The notes under the pieces were generated by a model. The model ran no database searches. It saw only the letters and a program-made list of their open reading frames with translations, and was not told the origin of the DNA. A stretch of DNA of 64,000 nt from positions 1,736,001 through 1,800,000 of the forward strand of contig NW_026946359.1 in assembly GCF_035222275.1 (NCBI RefSeq). The letters run 5' to 3'. The DNA is from Podospora bellae-mahoneyi (Eukaryota; Ascomycota; Sordariomycetes; Sordariales; Podosporaceae). A program made the position numbers and the translations under genes. Numbering within the stretch: position 1 is the stretch's first letter; every line of letters begins with the position of its first letter. Positions 1 to 10,270 of the stretch are shown piece by piece.

Positions 1-347
1 CTGAACTTACCTTCGCCAGGAATAGCAGTCCCCAACTCCGCCATAGTACTAGCTCCAGTCCATGCCAATACACCACCCACAAACCAAATCACGAGAGCCG
101 CACCGGGAGAGGGGACATTGGTGTCAATAGAGCCAGGGGAGGTGAACACGCCACTTCCGATCACAATACTGATGACAATTGCAAAAGCCTCCAGAGTGCC
201 GAGATTGCGTTTAAAAGTCCCAGTTGCTCCTCTTCCTTCCTCCCCTGAACCTGTGCGTTGCCGCGTGTCCGCCCCGGCGACTCCAGCATCCAATGCGCCA
301 CTTGTTGCAGCCAGCAGAGGCCGGCGTTCTGGTTCTTCTGATGCCAT
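1..347 (-). CDS. LAT-type amino-acid permease (methionine-permease-like), first exon only
   Basis: Plasma-membrane amino-acid transporter of the APC superfamily, L-type/methionine permease branch. Exon 1 runs from the ATG at 347 to 11 and ends at a consensus donor (GTAAGT, 10-5), so the rest lies beyond the left edge. It encodes about 112 residues. A polar N-terminus beginning MASEEPERRPLL is followed by RNLGTLEAFAIVISIVIGSG, which carries the GSG unwound-helix signature of TM1, and then by a second hydrophobic segment (ALVIWFVGGVLAWTGA) and MAELGTAIP, typical of TM2 in this family. The start is the first ATG ahead of the conserved block. The substrate cannot be fixed from TM1-2. Methionine or a bulky neutral amino acid is the family expectation. 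Confidence 0.8.
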   Translation of the reverse strand, partial: MASEEPERRPLLAATSGALDAGVAGADTRQRTGSGEEGRGATGTFKRNLGTLEAFAIVISIVIGSGVFTSPGSIDTNVPSPGAALVIWFVGGVLAWTGASTMAELGTAIPGEGKF

Positions 348-1823
348 CTCGTTGTGGCCAACGACAACTTGGTACTGTGTATGGATCGGTGCTCTTGAAT
401 GTACTGAAAATGGACGATTGAGTCAAAAGCTGGGATGATGTAATGATGTTGACAAATGTGATGACTCGTTCAAAATGGCGGCTGTTTACTTGGGGCCCAG
501 CAGTCCCCGCTTTCCTGACCTTAGCACGTAATCTTGATTGGACCTGACGCCTCGGAATCGGGGGGTGGTGCGGGAGCTGCCGCCATGGCGTGAGCTTGGC
601 ATGACTTGGTTTCAGGCGGTTGTGAGCAAGCTGGAGATGTAGAGGTCCTACCTAGACAGATGATCATGAGGACTGCAAATCTGTAAATCTCAACATCTGT
701 GGTGGGCTCTATTTGAATAGATAATGGCATGCTTTTTTATTGGGACGCTTTACAGTAAGTATCTCCTATATATCAGCTCACAATGCTACACGCTGCATGC
801 TTGTCAACAAGGATCATGAGTTCAAAGCGGGATGTCAGTGCTCCTGATAATTGAGCAAACAACATGAATGGAATGGTTCATCGGCAATAAGACACGAGAC
901 ACCATATCACCATGTGGATTAATGCTGTACTGTAAAATGGGTAAGAGACCTCATGCTGCATGTGATAATGATCTCTTTACCGCCTCACACTTTCACTTGC
1001 CACAAGAAAAGCAGTTGGGCTACTTCGATGAGTTACAATGTATGATTAAATTTCTGAGATCAAGTGCTTTGCTTAGAAAAACCACATATCCAGCAGCTGG
1101 CAGTCTGTCTGACACTACATCGACCAAAGGAGGCTTGTAGATAGACTGACCAGCTTTGACAATCACCTCGTGAATGTAAGAGCAGTTATATATCCAACAT
1201 CCCAATTTTGCATGTTAAATCTGGGGTTCCAAAAGTCACTGGAGAGCTGTGAGATATAACATGCTAACTGCCTAGGATCTGTACCAAGACCATCGCTTCC
1301 ATTACGGCTATTCTGAAGCTCTTACTCCAACCCAAAGGTCTCATTTTTACGGGGACTCTTGCCCTCCGTGTTGGTTCTGTCTCGGCACACTGCTCCTTGT
1401 TCCTTGCTCTTTGCTTGACCAGCTGGCACCACTTCTACATCGGGGTTGTGCGCCTCCTTCTTTCCTTCTTTTCCATCCTTCCTTCCTGACCTACCTCTAA
1501 GACCTAGAACTTATTACTGTTTTTCCTAGATTTATCAGCTGCCATTCTTCCCAGTTATCTTCATCTCAGCCAAGGCTTGCTGGTTCCGTTTTGCTCACTC
1601 TTCTCTTGACAATCACTGAGCTTTGTGGAATCAATATTATAGACTTCACTCGATTTCAATCTGAGATTGGCTTCCTCGACCGACACTGTCCACTGTATGT
1701 TGTTCCCCATTCCTGTTTTGCTATCAATTATCCGTTTCCCTCGTCTCAATCTTGCGTCACCCGCTAACCATTTGACTCCAATCATACTTAGCCAAGCGAC
1801 CCAGTCAATCCCTCAAACAAGCG
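348..1823. other. Intergenic, no supported gene
   Basis: About 1.5 kb between the permease start and the small Cys protein. It must hold the permease promoter and the leader of the gene at 1824. A 90-codon open frame at 868-1140 has no splice signals around it and no protein-like composition. Nothing else can be supported. Confidence 0.6.
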
Positions 1824-2105
1824 ATGTGTCTCCTGTCCCGAGTCCGCCACATCTGTGGCCACATCTCTCTTGATCCCAACAACGACGACGGATACTCCTG
1901 GACAGTATTCCGAGCCTGCAAGTACGCCGACGAGCTTGATGACACACTATTTTGTGCCTATGGAGAAGGAATGGTCTCGCAGACCCACACAAATTTCGTC
2001 GACCGAGACGATTTTTGCCCTTCTTGCTCTCAGGAAGGGGGCGTGAGGGAGAAAGAAGACCCGGGCAATCTGGCCGACGATGAGAACTCGCAGCCGCGCG
2101 AGTAG
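1824..2105 (+). CDS. Small Cys-containing protein (MC...CxxC architecture)
   Basis: Intronless 93-codon frame starting at the ATG in AAGCGATGTG. The protein begins MCLLSRVRHICGH, keeps single Cys residues in the middle (ACKYADE, FCAYGE) and has a CPSC pair near residue 66, followed by an acidic polar tail. Paired Cys/His positions (CGH and CPSC) suggest zinc binding. Similar short MC-start proteins with CGH and CxxC motifs are common and uncharacterised in Sordariomycetes. A second protein of the same layout lies at 3911-4123. No signal peptide or membrane segment is visible. Function unknown. Confidence 0.5.
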   Translation: MCLLSRVRHICGHISLDPNNDDGYSWTVFRACKYADELDDTLFCAYGEGMVSQTHTNFVDRDDFCPSCSQEGGVREKEDPGNLADDENSQPRE

Positions 2106-2989
2106 AGTGGTCCCAGAGGTAGAGGAGGTATACAGCGTCGGTAAGTCAAGCTGAGATGGGGACAGTGCTGAGAAAATGCTAAATGGATTCTTCCTTCAGG
2201 GGGGTGAGGAACCCAGTAACTGAGAGGATATTCACAGTCTGGCGTATCCGGTTCGAAAAAGCCAACCCCTTTCGGCCGTCTTGGTAGATTTCTGCTGGGC
2301 AGGAGGAGATAGTGACTCCGGTCACTTGCCCCACGAGAACTTGCTCTTCCTGTCATCAGGAGAGTAAACAAATTTTCACCATTGGTTGGTTCTGCCTCCA
2401 ATCAGGCTGCAACAGCTACTATCGGATGTAGCCCGTACCCACCCCATGAGGATTGGAAAGACGAGAACAGCAAGAAAGGTTTACATCATGTGCCATTGCT
2501 AAGGGATATATTGGAAGCAACTGGGTAGTTATCATTTCAGGAAGGGCTGGGCTTAAAGAATCATATTCACATAGACAAGAAATAACTCGAGCCTTGCAAC
2601 GAAACTATCCTCGCCAGCACTATTTCTCTATGATAGCTGTTACTAAGAACGCGAGTTCTTCCATCTCGTCAAAGCTCGAGTGGATTCAATATCATCTGAA
2701 GCTGCTCGTGCTTACCGGTGTCGTTGCAAACACTTCTTGAACACACAGCCACCACACATGCTCGACCGCCTCATCTCATCATCTGAGTTCCTGATGTGAT
2801 CCAGGCACCCGACGTGCTGTCAAGCATCTCCAACCGCACCTCGGGCACACCCTCATTCTGAAACAGAATTTCTCCCCTCTGACCCAGCCATTAATTGTCA
2901 ATAGTGTACGCGTTCCCACTTTGTCCTCTCGCTTTGTCCAGCAACTCAAGCAAAAAGTAAGATAAACACCAAGGTCTCCCTTCTTGTCA

Positions 2990-3480
2990 CCCTGGCCATC
3001 AAGATCGAGCTCATTGCCGCGTGCCAGCCATGACACAAAGAAGTCTTGGTCTCCCAGGCTGGCCACCCACCATCAATAGTTCATCGCAAATTCGCAGCTC
3101 CTTCCCATAAACATCCTCGCACACATCGATACCCCCAAAAGTGTCAGCTTTTCCCTCTGTATAACCTCAGCCATCAAGGTCGGAGATAGTGGCAACTACT
3201 AAATAGTAAAGCTTCCCTTAACTAGCCGACTGCCTACTACCGTCAATAATCAACTGCAACTTCACGACGCCTCCTCATTAAATAGCCTCTACCAGTACCT
3301 GTAACCGTGTCAGATCCTCCTCATAGCCTGAGCCATCAAGATCCAAGAAATTGCCTCGTCCATGGCGTGCAGAAACCTGTCTCTGCCGGCGGTCGCACCC
3401 ATCGCAACTTTACAGCCTCTCCCACGACACATTCGCTTGTAGAGCGAGATTTGCAACATGTCAGAAGCCCCCCTTTCCGC
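2990..3480 (+). repeat. Two diverged tandem copies, probably decayed relatives of the 3911 gene
   Basis: The segment near 3000-3110 and the segment near 3332-3435 align by eye. Both contain GCCATCAAGATC followed by an ATTGCC-CGT block, and about 75 nt later a matching block, CATCGCAAATTCGCAGC versus CATCGCAACTTTACAGC. The phrase ATCAAGGT/ATCAAGAT recurs again near 3174, 3660 and 3688. The live gene at 3911 starts ATGTGCGTCAAGGTC, so these look like old tandem copies that have lost their reading frames. Confidence 0.45.
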
Positions 3481-3627
3481 CTCGCCCCATCCACAAAGGT
3501 AATAGACACCGCCATGGCCATGGGAGACCGGATTTTGTCCCCCTCACGAACCGCACCCGCGATCAACAGTCCATCCCAACTCCAACAGCGCTCCTACGAA
3601 ACACCCTTCTACACAATCTCAGACCCT

Positions 3628-3638
3628 CCCCCCCCCCC
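3628..3638 (+). repeat. Poly-C tract (11 bp)
   Basis: Uninterrupted run of 11 cytosines in the region of decayed small-gene copies. It is a likely slippage and sequencing-error site. Confidence 0.9.
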
Positions 3639-3910
3639 ACTTCACTCCTTGCCCCAGTCATCAAGGTAGCAAGCATCAGTTCAGTCATCAAGGTACCAAA
3701 ACCATGGACTACATAAACACCCTCTGGCCTACCCTCTTTCTGGCCCCCAGGCTCGTTGTTCTCCAGTCTGCTTGACTTCCCGTCCACTCCACAATCATCA
3801 AACGCAACAACCAAACCAACCAGCCGCACCATTCTTCCACCTCCCCAACCTTCGATCAACCCAACCCTGTGCCACCGTCAGCAGCACTTTAAATACACCT
3901 AATCACCATC

Positions 3911-4123
3911 ATGTGCGTCAAGGTCATGGCCGTACACACCCACCCCGGCAAGGGTGTTGGTCACGTCAAAGACATAAACAATTTCAACAGACATGTCTGG
4001 GTCATTAAAGACCAATGTGAAAAAGGCCCTTGCCAGGACGCCGATTGTATATTCGACACAGTCTCGAAACAGGAGGTTGTTGTGCGGAGAACATGTGTGT
4101 TTTGTTATCTAGTGGAGCAGTAA
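3911..4123 (+). CDS. Small Cys-containing protein, second MC...CxxC copy
   Basis: Intronless 70-codon frame with start context ATCATGTG. The protein begins MCVKVMAVHTHPGKG and carries Cys residues in CEKGPCQDADC and a C-terminal CVFC pair, giving potential metal ligands. It shares its layout with the protein at 1824-2105: MC start, central Cys residues, CxxC near the end. It is closest at the DNA level to the decayed copies at 2990-3480. No signal peptide or transmembrane helix is seen. Function unknown. The frame is short, but the Cys pattern and the neighbouring paralogue-like sequence make coding likely. Confidence 0.45.
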   Translation: MCVKVMAVHTHPGKGVGHVKDINNFNRHVWVIKDQCEKGPCQDADCIFDTVSKQEVVVRRTCVFCYLVEQ

Positions 4124-5538
4124 GGGGTGGCGGAGGCAGGAGAAGATTGACAGACTGGAGGGAGAGGTGTCCTGAACTGGGGATGAGTAACATCAAGGCT
4201 GGACCATGATGGATGTCTGTTATTTGCTGTGGTTTTATGTTTTGCTTCTTGTTGGTAGGCAGGGATCTGAATCCATGCTCAACATGCCTCCGGGGCAAAT
4301 CGAACGGTGATTAATGGGCCTCTAGGAGGATGGTGTTGGGCTTGGATTGGATCATGGCAGGATAGTTTTGCAATTTCACCTTTGACAATAATGCAAGTAA
4401 CATGGGCGAATTAACAAGAACCAGGTGGTTGAATACGGTCTCCACCGTCACTAATTTCCATGTCCTGTCTGACCAAATGCCAAATATGCCGATATTCACG
4501 GGTTCAGCGAGCCGCCGGTTGGATTGACAGCATGTATAGGGTATCCATGCCTTGACGTCTAAATACACTGCATCACATCATCGCTCAAGAAAGCAGAACA
4601 CAACAGTGGTGCTAATAAAGCTTCTGAATTATTGAGCATCAGTCTAGCCACTCCCACTTGCCACATCGTTATAATGTTCCAACCTGCCACCGTCTCCATC
4701 GCTCATGGTCCACCGTTTCCTCAAGCCCTTCTGCTCTTGAACACAGCCTTGCTGTCATCTGTGAAAGACTCGTGCAGACCAAAGAGTTCCTTTCCACGTA
4801 CAAGTTGCATAGGCTGGCGTTCCCCTGATGTCACACGGGCAAGATTCTCGGGCATGGAACTCTGCTCTAAACACACAAGTCCGCGGCATGTTCCGGTATG
4901 ACGCTCCTGCTTTCCACAATGACCTAAATTTGACTCACGGGGTTGAGATGCTGCATCCGGTTGCTATTGTTATTGCTGTTGCTGCGGGCCGGAAAGGCAA
5001 TGTGATCTGCAACAGAGGGCCGCCATGTAGTGATGGAGCCATAGGTGGACAGTCTGGGACTGTTCTCCAGAAGGCGAGAAGAGCACCATTCTCAACTGGA
5101 AAAGACTGGGTCGGTTGTCTGAGGCAGCGGGATGTCCAGCCGTGATGGGATGGTGTCCAGATTTCCACCTGGGAAGCATGACATCGCGCGCGAGCGGGAG
5201 GAAGTATTGATCATGGTCTATGTCGCGGAAGACGACGCGAGCTCTTGGCTGTGGTTGAAGTGGTGGTTGAAGTGGACGCCTGAATGCCAGCAAGGTTAGC
5301 ACGCCGCCATTATTGGGGAATGGAGGGGAATCCTACCAACATGATCGGCATTTTCACAGCTCCGCTTCATTTGGACTGGTTGTCTGGACCCAATCCAGCC
5401 GCTTCAAACACTGTGCTGTTAGCAAAGTCTTCGCTGAAGACTCGAGCTTGGTAGGCAGATCTGGCACACCAGGAAAATCCAAGAACCAATAAAGGGAGAA
5501 GAATGTTGGAAACATACGCACCATTGACCGTGCCGACG
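4124..5538. other. Intergenic, no supported gene
   Basis: No protein-like frame on the plus strand. The minus strand has intron-like pairs, for example GCTAAC followed by CAG near 5280-5300 and again near 5405-5420. Every frame through those putative exons stops within about 30 codons, so at most a short non-coding or antisense transcript is suggested. Confidence 0.4.
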
Positions 5539-6492
5539 ATGTCGAACTCACCGCCCGGCCCGACTGCTCATATTGAGCAGTCGTGGCCAGGCGGTGAGTC
5601 GATTCTCTCGGGCTCCCCCGTCAGTTGCTTGTTCTCCTGGCCACGCGAGGCGAGCAAGAGCTGTGGTTATGAGTGGGAGAAGAAAGAGAGTGGAAGGATA
5701 TGAGAGTGAAGAGAGAGAGTAGATAAAAAGGAAAATCTCAGGGAACTCTGGTGGATAGACTACGTCACATGTGGACGAGCTAGAGCCAACCAGACCAGAC
5801 ATGATCCCCACTGCTGCTTCAAACAACTGAAAGCAGTTGCCAACCAGACACGCCTGTGACCTCTGGCTAGGGATGGGCTAGCTTCCCTACAGTCTGGTAG
5901 GACTGTGCGCACCTGCCGTTCAAAGTCAGTATATCTTTGACACCAGAACTCCGATGACACCCCGTCATCTGGTACGTTCCATGGTCGTCTGATTGCGCAA
6001 TCTCCCACTCCAAGGCAGCTGAGGCGATCACCCAGAGGGAAGGTAGGCACGGGACAGTAGCCCCGGCCTGAAACAAAGATTCACTGTGTTTGTGTCTCTA
6101 TCTGAGCAAGAGAATGTGTTGGCCATCCAGGTGAGCTGAGTTCTTCTCCGCGGGCACTCCTTCCAATCATTGAGGTCCCAGGTTTGTCCACCTGATTCTA
6201 GTCTCTCACCAATTCTTTCCCCAATCACAATCACCCCCTTCCCCTTCCCGCTCAACAAACAGCTCGAACCAGAACCGCCAGGCAGCAATAGGCTCATACA
6301 TCCGAAGCCGCTACGGGTGCGGCTGCCGCAAGCTTGAGTTCGGGAAGCGGTGGCGGTCCATGGACTGAGTGGTTTGAGAGTAGGTATGAACACTGGCGAC
6401 TGCCCCGGACGGAAATACCTTGGGTGACGAGGAAGACTCGCATCTGGAAAGATACTGCACTGACGAGGAGTGGCTTGGCTAGTCGAAAGTGA
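5539..6492 (+). CDS. Small four-exon gene, unrecognised product
   Basis: Built by hand from four exons, 5539-5593, 5901-5971, 6047-6130 and 6292-6492, giving 136 residues. Donors are GTGAGT (5594), GTACGT (5972) and GTGAGC (6131). Acceptors end TAG at 5900, 6046 and 6291. The last two introns are phase 0 and the last three exons keep one frame. The protein starts MSNSPPGPTAHIEQSWPGG. Its middle part contains IFDTRTPMTPRHL and RFTVFVSLSEQENVLAI, an Ala/Ser/Gly linker follows, and the end is rich in Trp and Arg (PWTEWFESRYEHWRLP). The first intron (307 nt) is the weakest join. The composition looks like real coding sequence but I do not recognise the family. A small organellar or complex-associated subunit is possible, not shown. 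It converges on the gene at 6978-7560. Confidence 0.5.
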
Positions 6493-6977
6493 GCGGGATG
6501 ACGCAAGCAAAAAATCAAGAGGAAAGCAGAAGGCCACGCTTGTGGAAGCGGAGATCAGAAGGCAGACAGAGAAATCAGAAGAGCAAGATCAAGCTGAAGG
6601 AGGGCATGTACTGATACGATGATTTGATGTAATAATAGGAATGATGTTTGCTTGAGGGCCAATGTGCTTTGTTTATTCCGTTGGTTTCCCATGCTATCTT
6701 ATGTTCCAAAGAGCCAACTGCAATGGCATAAACGCTACATTTGTACGCCGCAGAGAAGATCTACCTGGTAGTCAAGGCACAGCTGGATCACCAGTGTACA
6801 GGGCGGGCTGTGTCACTTTGATTGTTCAAGATGTTGTGCGAATGAGACTGATTGTGGCAAAGCCCAATGACTTTTTTAGTAAAATACTTGTACAGGTTAC
6901 TCCATTTCTCGACCCCGTCTCTCAATATTCTTCCTCAAACCATCCCCATTCCCCTCCTCAAGCCATCCTCTCTTCAC

Positions 6978-7560
6978 CTAACCTTTGCCACTCAAGGCAC
7001 CCAAACCTCTCCTCCGATGATTGCGTAGCTTCGTTGAGATTACTTCGCACTGAACAAGCGCTTCGGCGGCGGCGTCCTGGAACTGGCGCTGGAGATCGGG
7101 TAGCCGCCCGGACAAGTCGAAGGATTTGGAACTGTCTTTATCTTGTTGAAGAAGCGGGAAGCCCAGACGAAACTGTTGAACAGCAATGTTAGGAGATGAC
7201 AAACATCAAGGCGGAAATGCCATGAGCACAGTGAGTGGGGAAGTGACTCAATGAGGCAGGCAACAGACCATTTGAGTTTGATTGTCCGTGACGGGGGATG
7301 ATAACGTCGCTGTGTGATTGAGCCGCGCTGGGGCAATACCTGATTGTGACCGGGGTGGTCTATGAATAGGTGATAGAAATACTCAGGGACTGGACGGGGG
7401 GCTAAGAAAAAATCGGTCAGGGATCGAAGTTGGGTAAAAGGTAGAAAAGAATGAGCAAGATCAGAAGAATGTTACTGAAAGTAAAAGGTGAGGCAGCCAG
7501 GTCGATAAGTGATTGGAAATTACTGAAAGATGGAGCGATTGTGTTGTTATTAGATGTCAT
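6978..7560 (-). CDS. Small three-exon gene, 113-residue unrecognised protein
   Basis: Exons 7476-7560, 7340-7401 and 6978-7172 on the minus strand join in frame. Intron 1 (7402-7475) has donor GTAACA, branch CTGAC and a pyrimidine tract before TAG. Intron 2 (7173-7339) has donor GTATTG, branch CTAAC and acceptor CAG. The product starts MTSNNNTIAPSFSNFQSLID, continues through PVPEYFYHLFIDHPGHNQ, and ends with an amphipathic helix (LPDLQRQFQDAAAEALVQCE) and a basic Gly-rich tail. No membrane segment remains after splicing. Without splicing the first exon would read into a false hydrophobic tail. An alternative 5' end is possible, because a consensus GTAAGT donor at 7608 and a CAG near 7521 would remove the chosen ATG. 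Function unknown. Confidence 0.6.
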
Positions 7561-9086
7561 GATGGTTGATGTTGTGCGGAGAAGAGGAAGAATTTCCGCA
7601 GAACTTACCTTAGTAAAAGAGTCTCGACAGGATAGGAGAGACAGGAAAAGAGACACCAGACAGGGCAAGGGCGGAGAAGAAGGACCGGGAACGCAGTCCT
7701 GTACCTAGTACGATACGAAAGCTTGTTTCCTTCCCTTCCTTCTCTGTTGATCTCGTACTTACCCCAAGCAGACAGCAAGGTGTGGGGATGGACAAGTTCA
7801 CACAGCATTGCCAGGCGAAGCGATGGCAGTCGGTCCCAGACACTTGTTGACTCTACCCAAATACTAGATTGCTGGCATGGTCGAACCCATCGAAGCAAAG
7901 GCAAGGCTTTCTTCGGAGGAAGTCGCCTGTGTTACTGTTAATCAAAAGAAGCCTACCTGCCAAAGATTCCACCCATCACCAGCTTGGATGGCACGTTCTC
8001 GTTTGTTCTTTTATTAAATTCATGTGATATATTCAGAGTCGCTCTTTTACGTTTACCTTATCAAACTTGCTTGCAGCTGCCCAACTCATGCTGGCAGAGT
8101 TGCTGGAATCGAGGTTCCGTTTCAAATCAGCCGGAGTGCAATCCACTTGAATCTATCTGGCACACAGTGGGATTGTGACGAAGAGATGAGGACATGAGTG
8201 ATTGTATACTTGTTCAGATTCTCCTTCTGAATGAGAATCCATCTGTTTATTTTAATGTTATATCTTCTCATGATGTAATGTTGCTATCTTGCTGCGTCGG
8301 ACTCGTCAAAATTGATCACCGACACTCACGAAAACAACTTACCGGAAAAAGAATAATGCCTGCACAGGAAAGAATAAGTTTGGTATGAAATTTCCCACCA
8401 AACTGCCGACTCCCAATGCATTTCGAATTTCCCTCGCCAGTTGACTGTGATCTCTCATGGTGCAGAGAGCCTCTCCTCACCAGATCACATAGTGACCAAA
8501 GGGAAGGAGAATCGCAAAAATTGTCTGCATCCTTTCTGAATATTCCGTTGTGAGAATACCAAGTGACCCAAAGTATTCAACTGAGATAAACCCTAGAATG
8601 CATTTTTAATTCAACTTGCCGCCAGCTCAGGTGACAGCTTATGGACTGAAGCAGCATCCCAAAAGAGCCACAAGGGTTACTGTACTGAACAAAAGAAAGG
8701 AAAAGAGAGAGAGTTGCGGGAAGGTCTGGGAGGTCATATACTCTTCCCAGGGCGGTCAGTGCACACTCGCAACTTTCCTCTACGCTCTCAAATCTCACTG
8801 GGGCTGCCGATTTCGTCAGGTATCCTGTTGCCGGCGCCGGTCCCGGGTGGGTCCGGAACTCTGCGGAAGCATGTCAGTCACTGCTGTCAGCAGGTCACTA
8901 GGCAATGACAAGGTTGGAAATGCAATGATAAGGCGCTCATGGCTACCTAAATATTGGACTTCATGTTGGTTTTTATGGCTATATTCTCTGAATAGAGGCA
9001 GGTAGCAACACTTCATGTTGACAGACAGGTCCAACAGCTAGTCTCCTGGTCCTCTCCATTCTCTTTGTCTTCTTCGTCCTCCGTGC
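7561..9086. other. Intergenic with a probable 5'-leader intron
   Basis: On the minus strand, 7762 to 7699 looks like a leader intron of the 6978-7560 gene: GTAAGTACG donor, TACTAG branch region and CAG acceptor, 64 nt. From 8000 to 9086 I find no supported gene. This part should contain the terminator side of the methyltransferase gene at 9087. Confidence 0.35.
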
Positions 9087-10270
9087 TCACTCACGGATCG
9101 CCCACGTAAGCCTTTGGATATTTTCAGGCGTAGTTCTACAGCAGCCACCGATCAAGAATGAACTCCACCCCCCCGTATCATAAGCCTCCTTGACCACCAT
9201 AGCAAGCTGACGTTCCCATGATACATCCTCCGCTGTCTTCTTGAAACCCTCCCCCGATATCTCCCACTCCTTTGTCGCAGTATTGTACCGCTCTCCCTCC
9301 TTCGTGCCATCAGGATACAATACCAAACCAGGCCATTTTTCCACGGCCCTCGTCGCGACCAGCTTTTCCACAGCCTTGGTAAACTGTCGAACTAGACCGT
9401 CGAGCTTGGAAACTTGAGTACAGTTGATCCCAACAAACTGTGGTGTCTTACTTCCAAACTCTTTGCTCATCATAGCGGCTACCGCGTCTTCTACACTAGT
9501 GCCATCCGGCATTTTGTCGTCATCGCCAGGGAACAGAACACTGATCCAGACAGGAATGTCATGGTAAAACTCGCGCGGGCCTAGCTTTACCCCCCCGCTG
9601 ATGTCCGCGTTCAAAAAGCGCCTGATTGCTAGTATCTCGTCCAATCGAGGGATGGTCTCGAACGCAATGTAAGACACATCGAACAGCAGTTTGGGGACTT
9701 GAACATAGAGGTTGTACCGCTCGCTGTGCCAATGAAAGAGTTTATCGACGATGTCTTGGGAAGGCTCGATGTCGTAGTGGCCGGTGTACTCAGTTGAAGG
9801 TATCATCGTAGCCCCATACGGTCCAAGGCTGAGAGCGACTCGGCCACCGACCTTGCCGGCGGCCCTCCTGGCGATGGAGACAGCATCTTTGAGGAAGTGG
9901 CCTATGTTGGGAAGGGGCACACCGTTCGGCCTACATGTAGTGGATTAGTTGGCTAGAGTGTTCACTTTAGAGCGGACTAGGAAGAGCGACAAACTGACCA
10001 GTTCTCTGTCTTTGTATTCTTGAACCCCTCGATCGACACTTGGTATGTCGCGGTTGTGATGACATCTGCACCAGCTTTGGCAAACGACATCTGGCAGTCC
10101 GCCAGGGTTTGCAAGTCTGTCAAGAGAAGGTGGGAGGACCAGAGGGGCGTGGACTCGGAGAACTTGACGCCATGGATAGTTTCGAGGGTGGTTCCAAGAC
10201 CACCGTCAAGGAATTTGATGGTTCTAGGCTTACGGCCCTCCATTGTTGGCGTCTGGAAACGAATCGACAT
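9087..10270 (-). CDS. Homocysteine S-methyltransferase (Mht1/Sam4 type)
   Basis: Transfers a methyl group from S-methylmethionine or S-adenosylmethionine to homocysteine to make methionine. It is a cytosolic enzyme of the methyl cycle. Exon 1 is 9999-10270 and exon 2 is 9087-9930. The 68-nt intron has donor GTCAGT and acceptor TAG, and the join reads TENWPNGVPLPNIGHF. Family marks are FLDGGLGTTLE near the N-terminus, INCTQVS in the middle and LIGGCCRTTPENI near the C-terminus. The last two supply the three Cys residues that bind the catalytic zinc. The protein is about 371 residues, normal to slightly long. A second in-frame Met at 10243 (MEGRKPRTIKF) is an equally good start. The Zn ligands are intact, so the enzyme is probably active. 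Confidence 0.93.

Noticed and set aside
868-1140. 90-codon ATG frame
   Set aside because: No conserved motif, no splice partners, and codon use unlike the neighbouring genes; probably chance in an AT-richer spacer.
6028-6537. 169-codon minus-strand frame
   Set aside because: Lies opposite exons of the spliced plus-strand gene at 5539-6492, which has better splice signals and composition.
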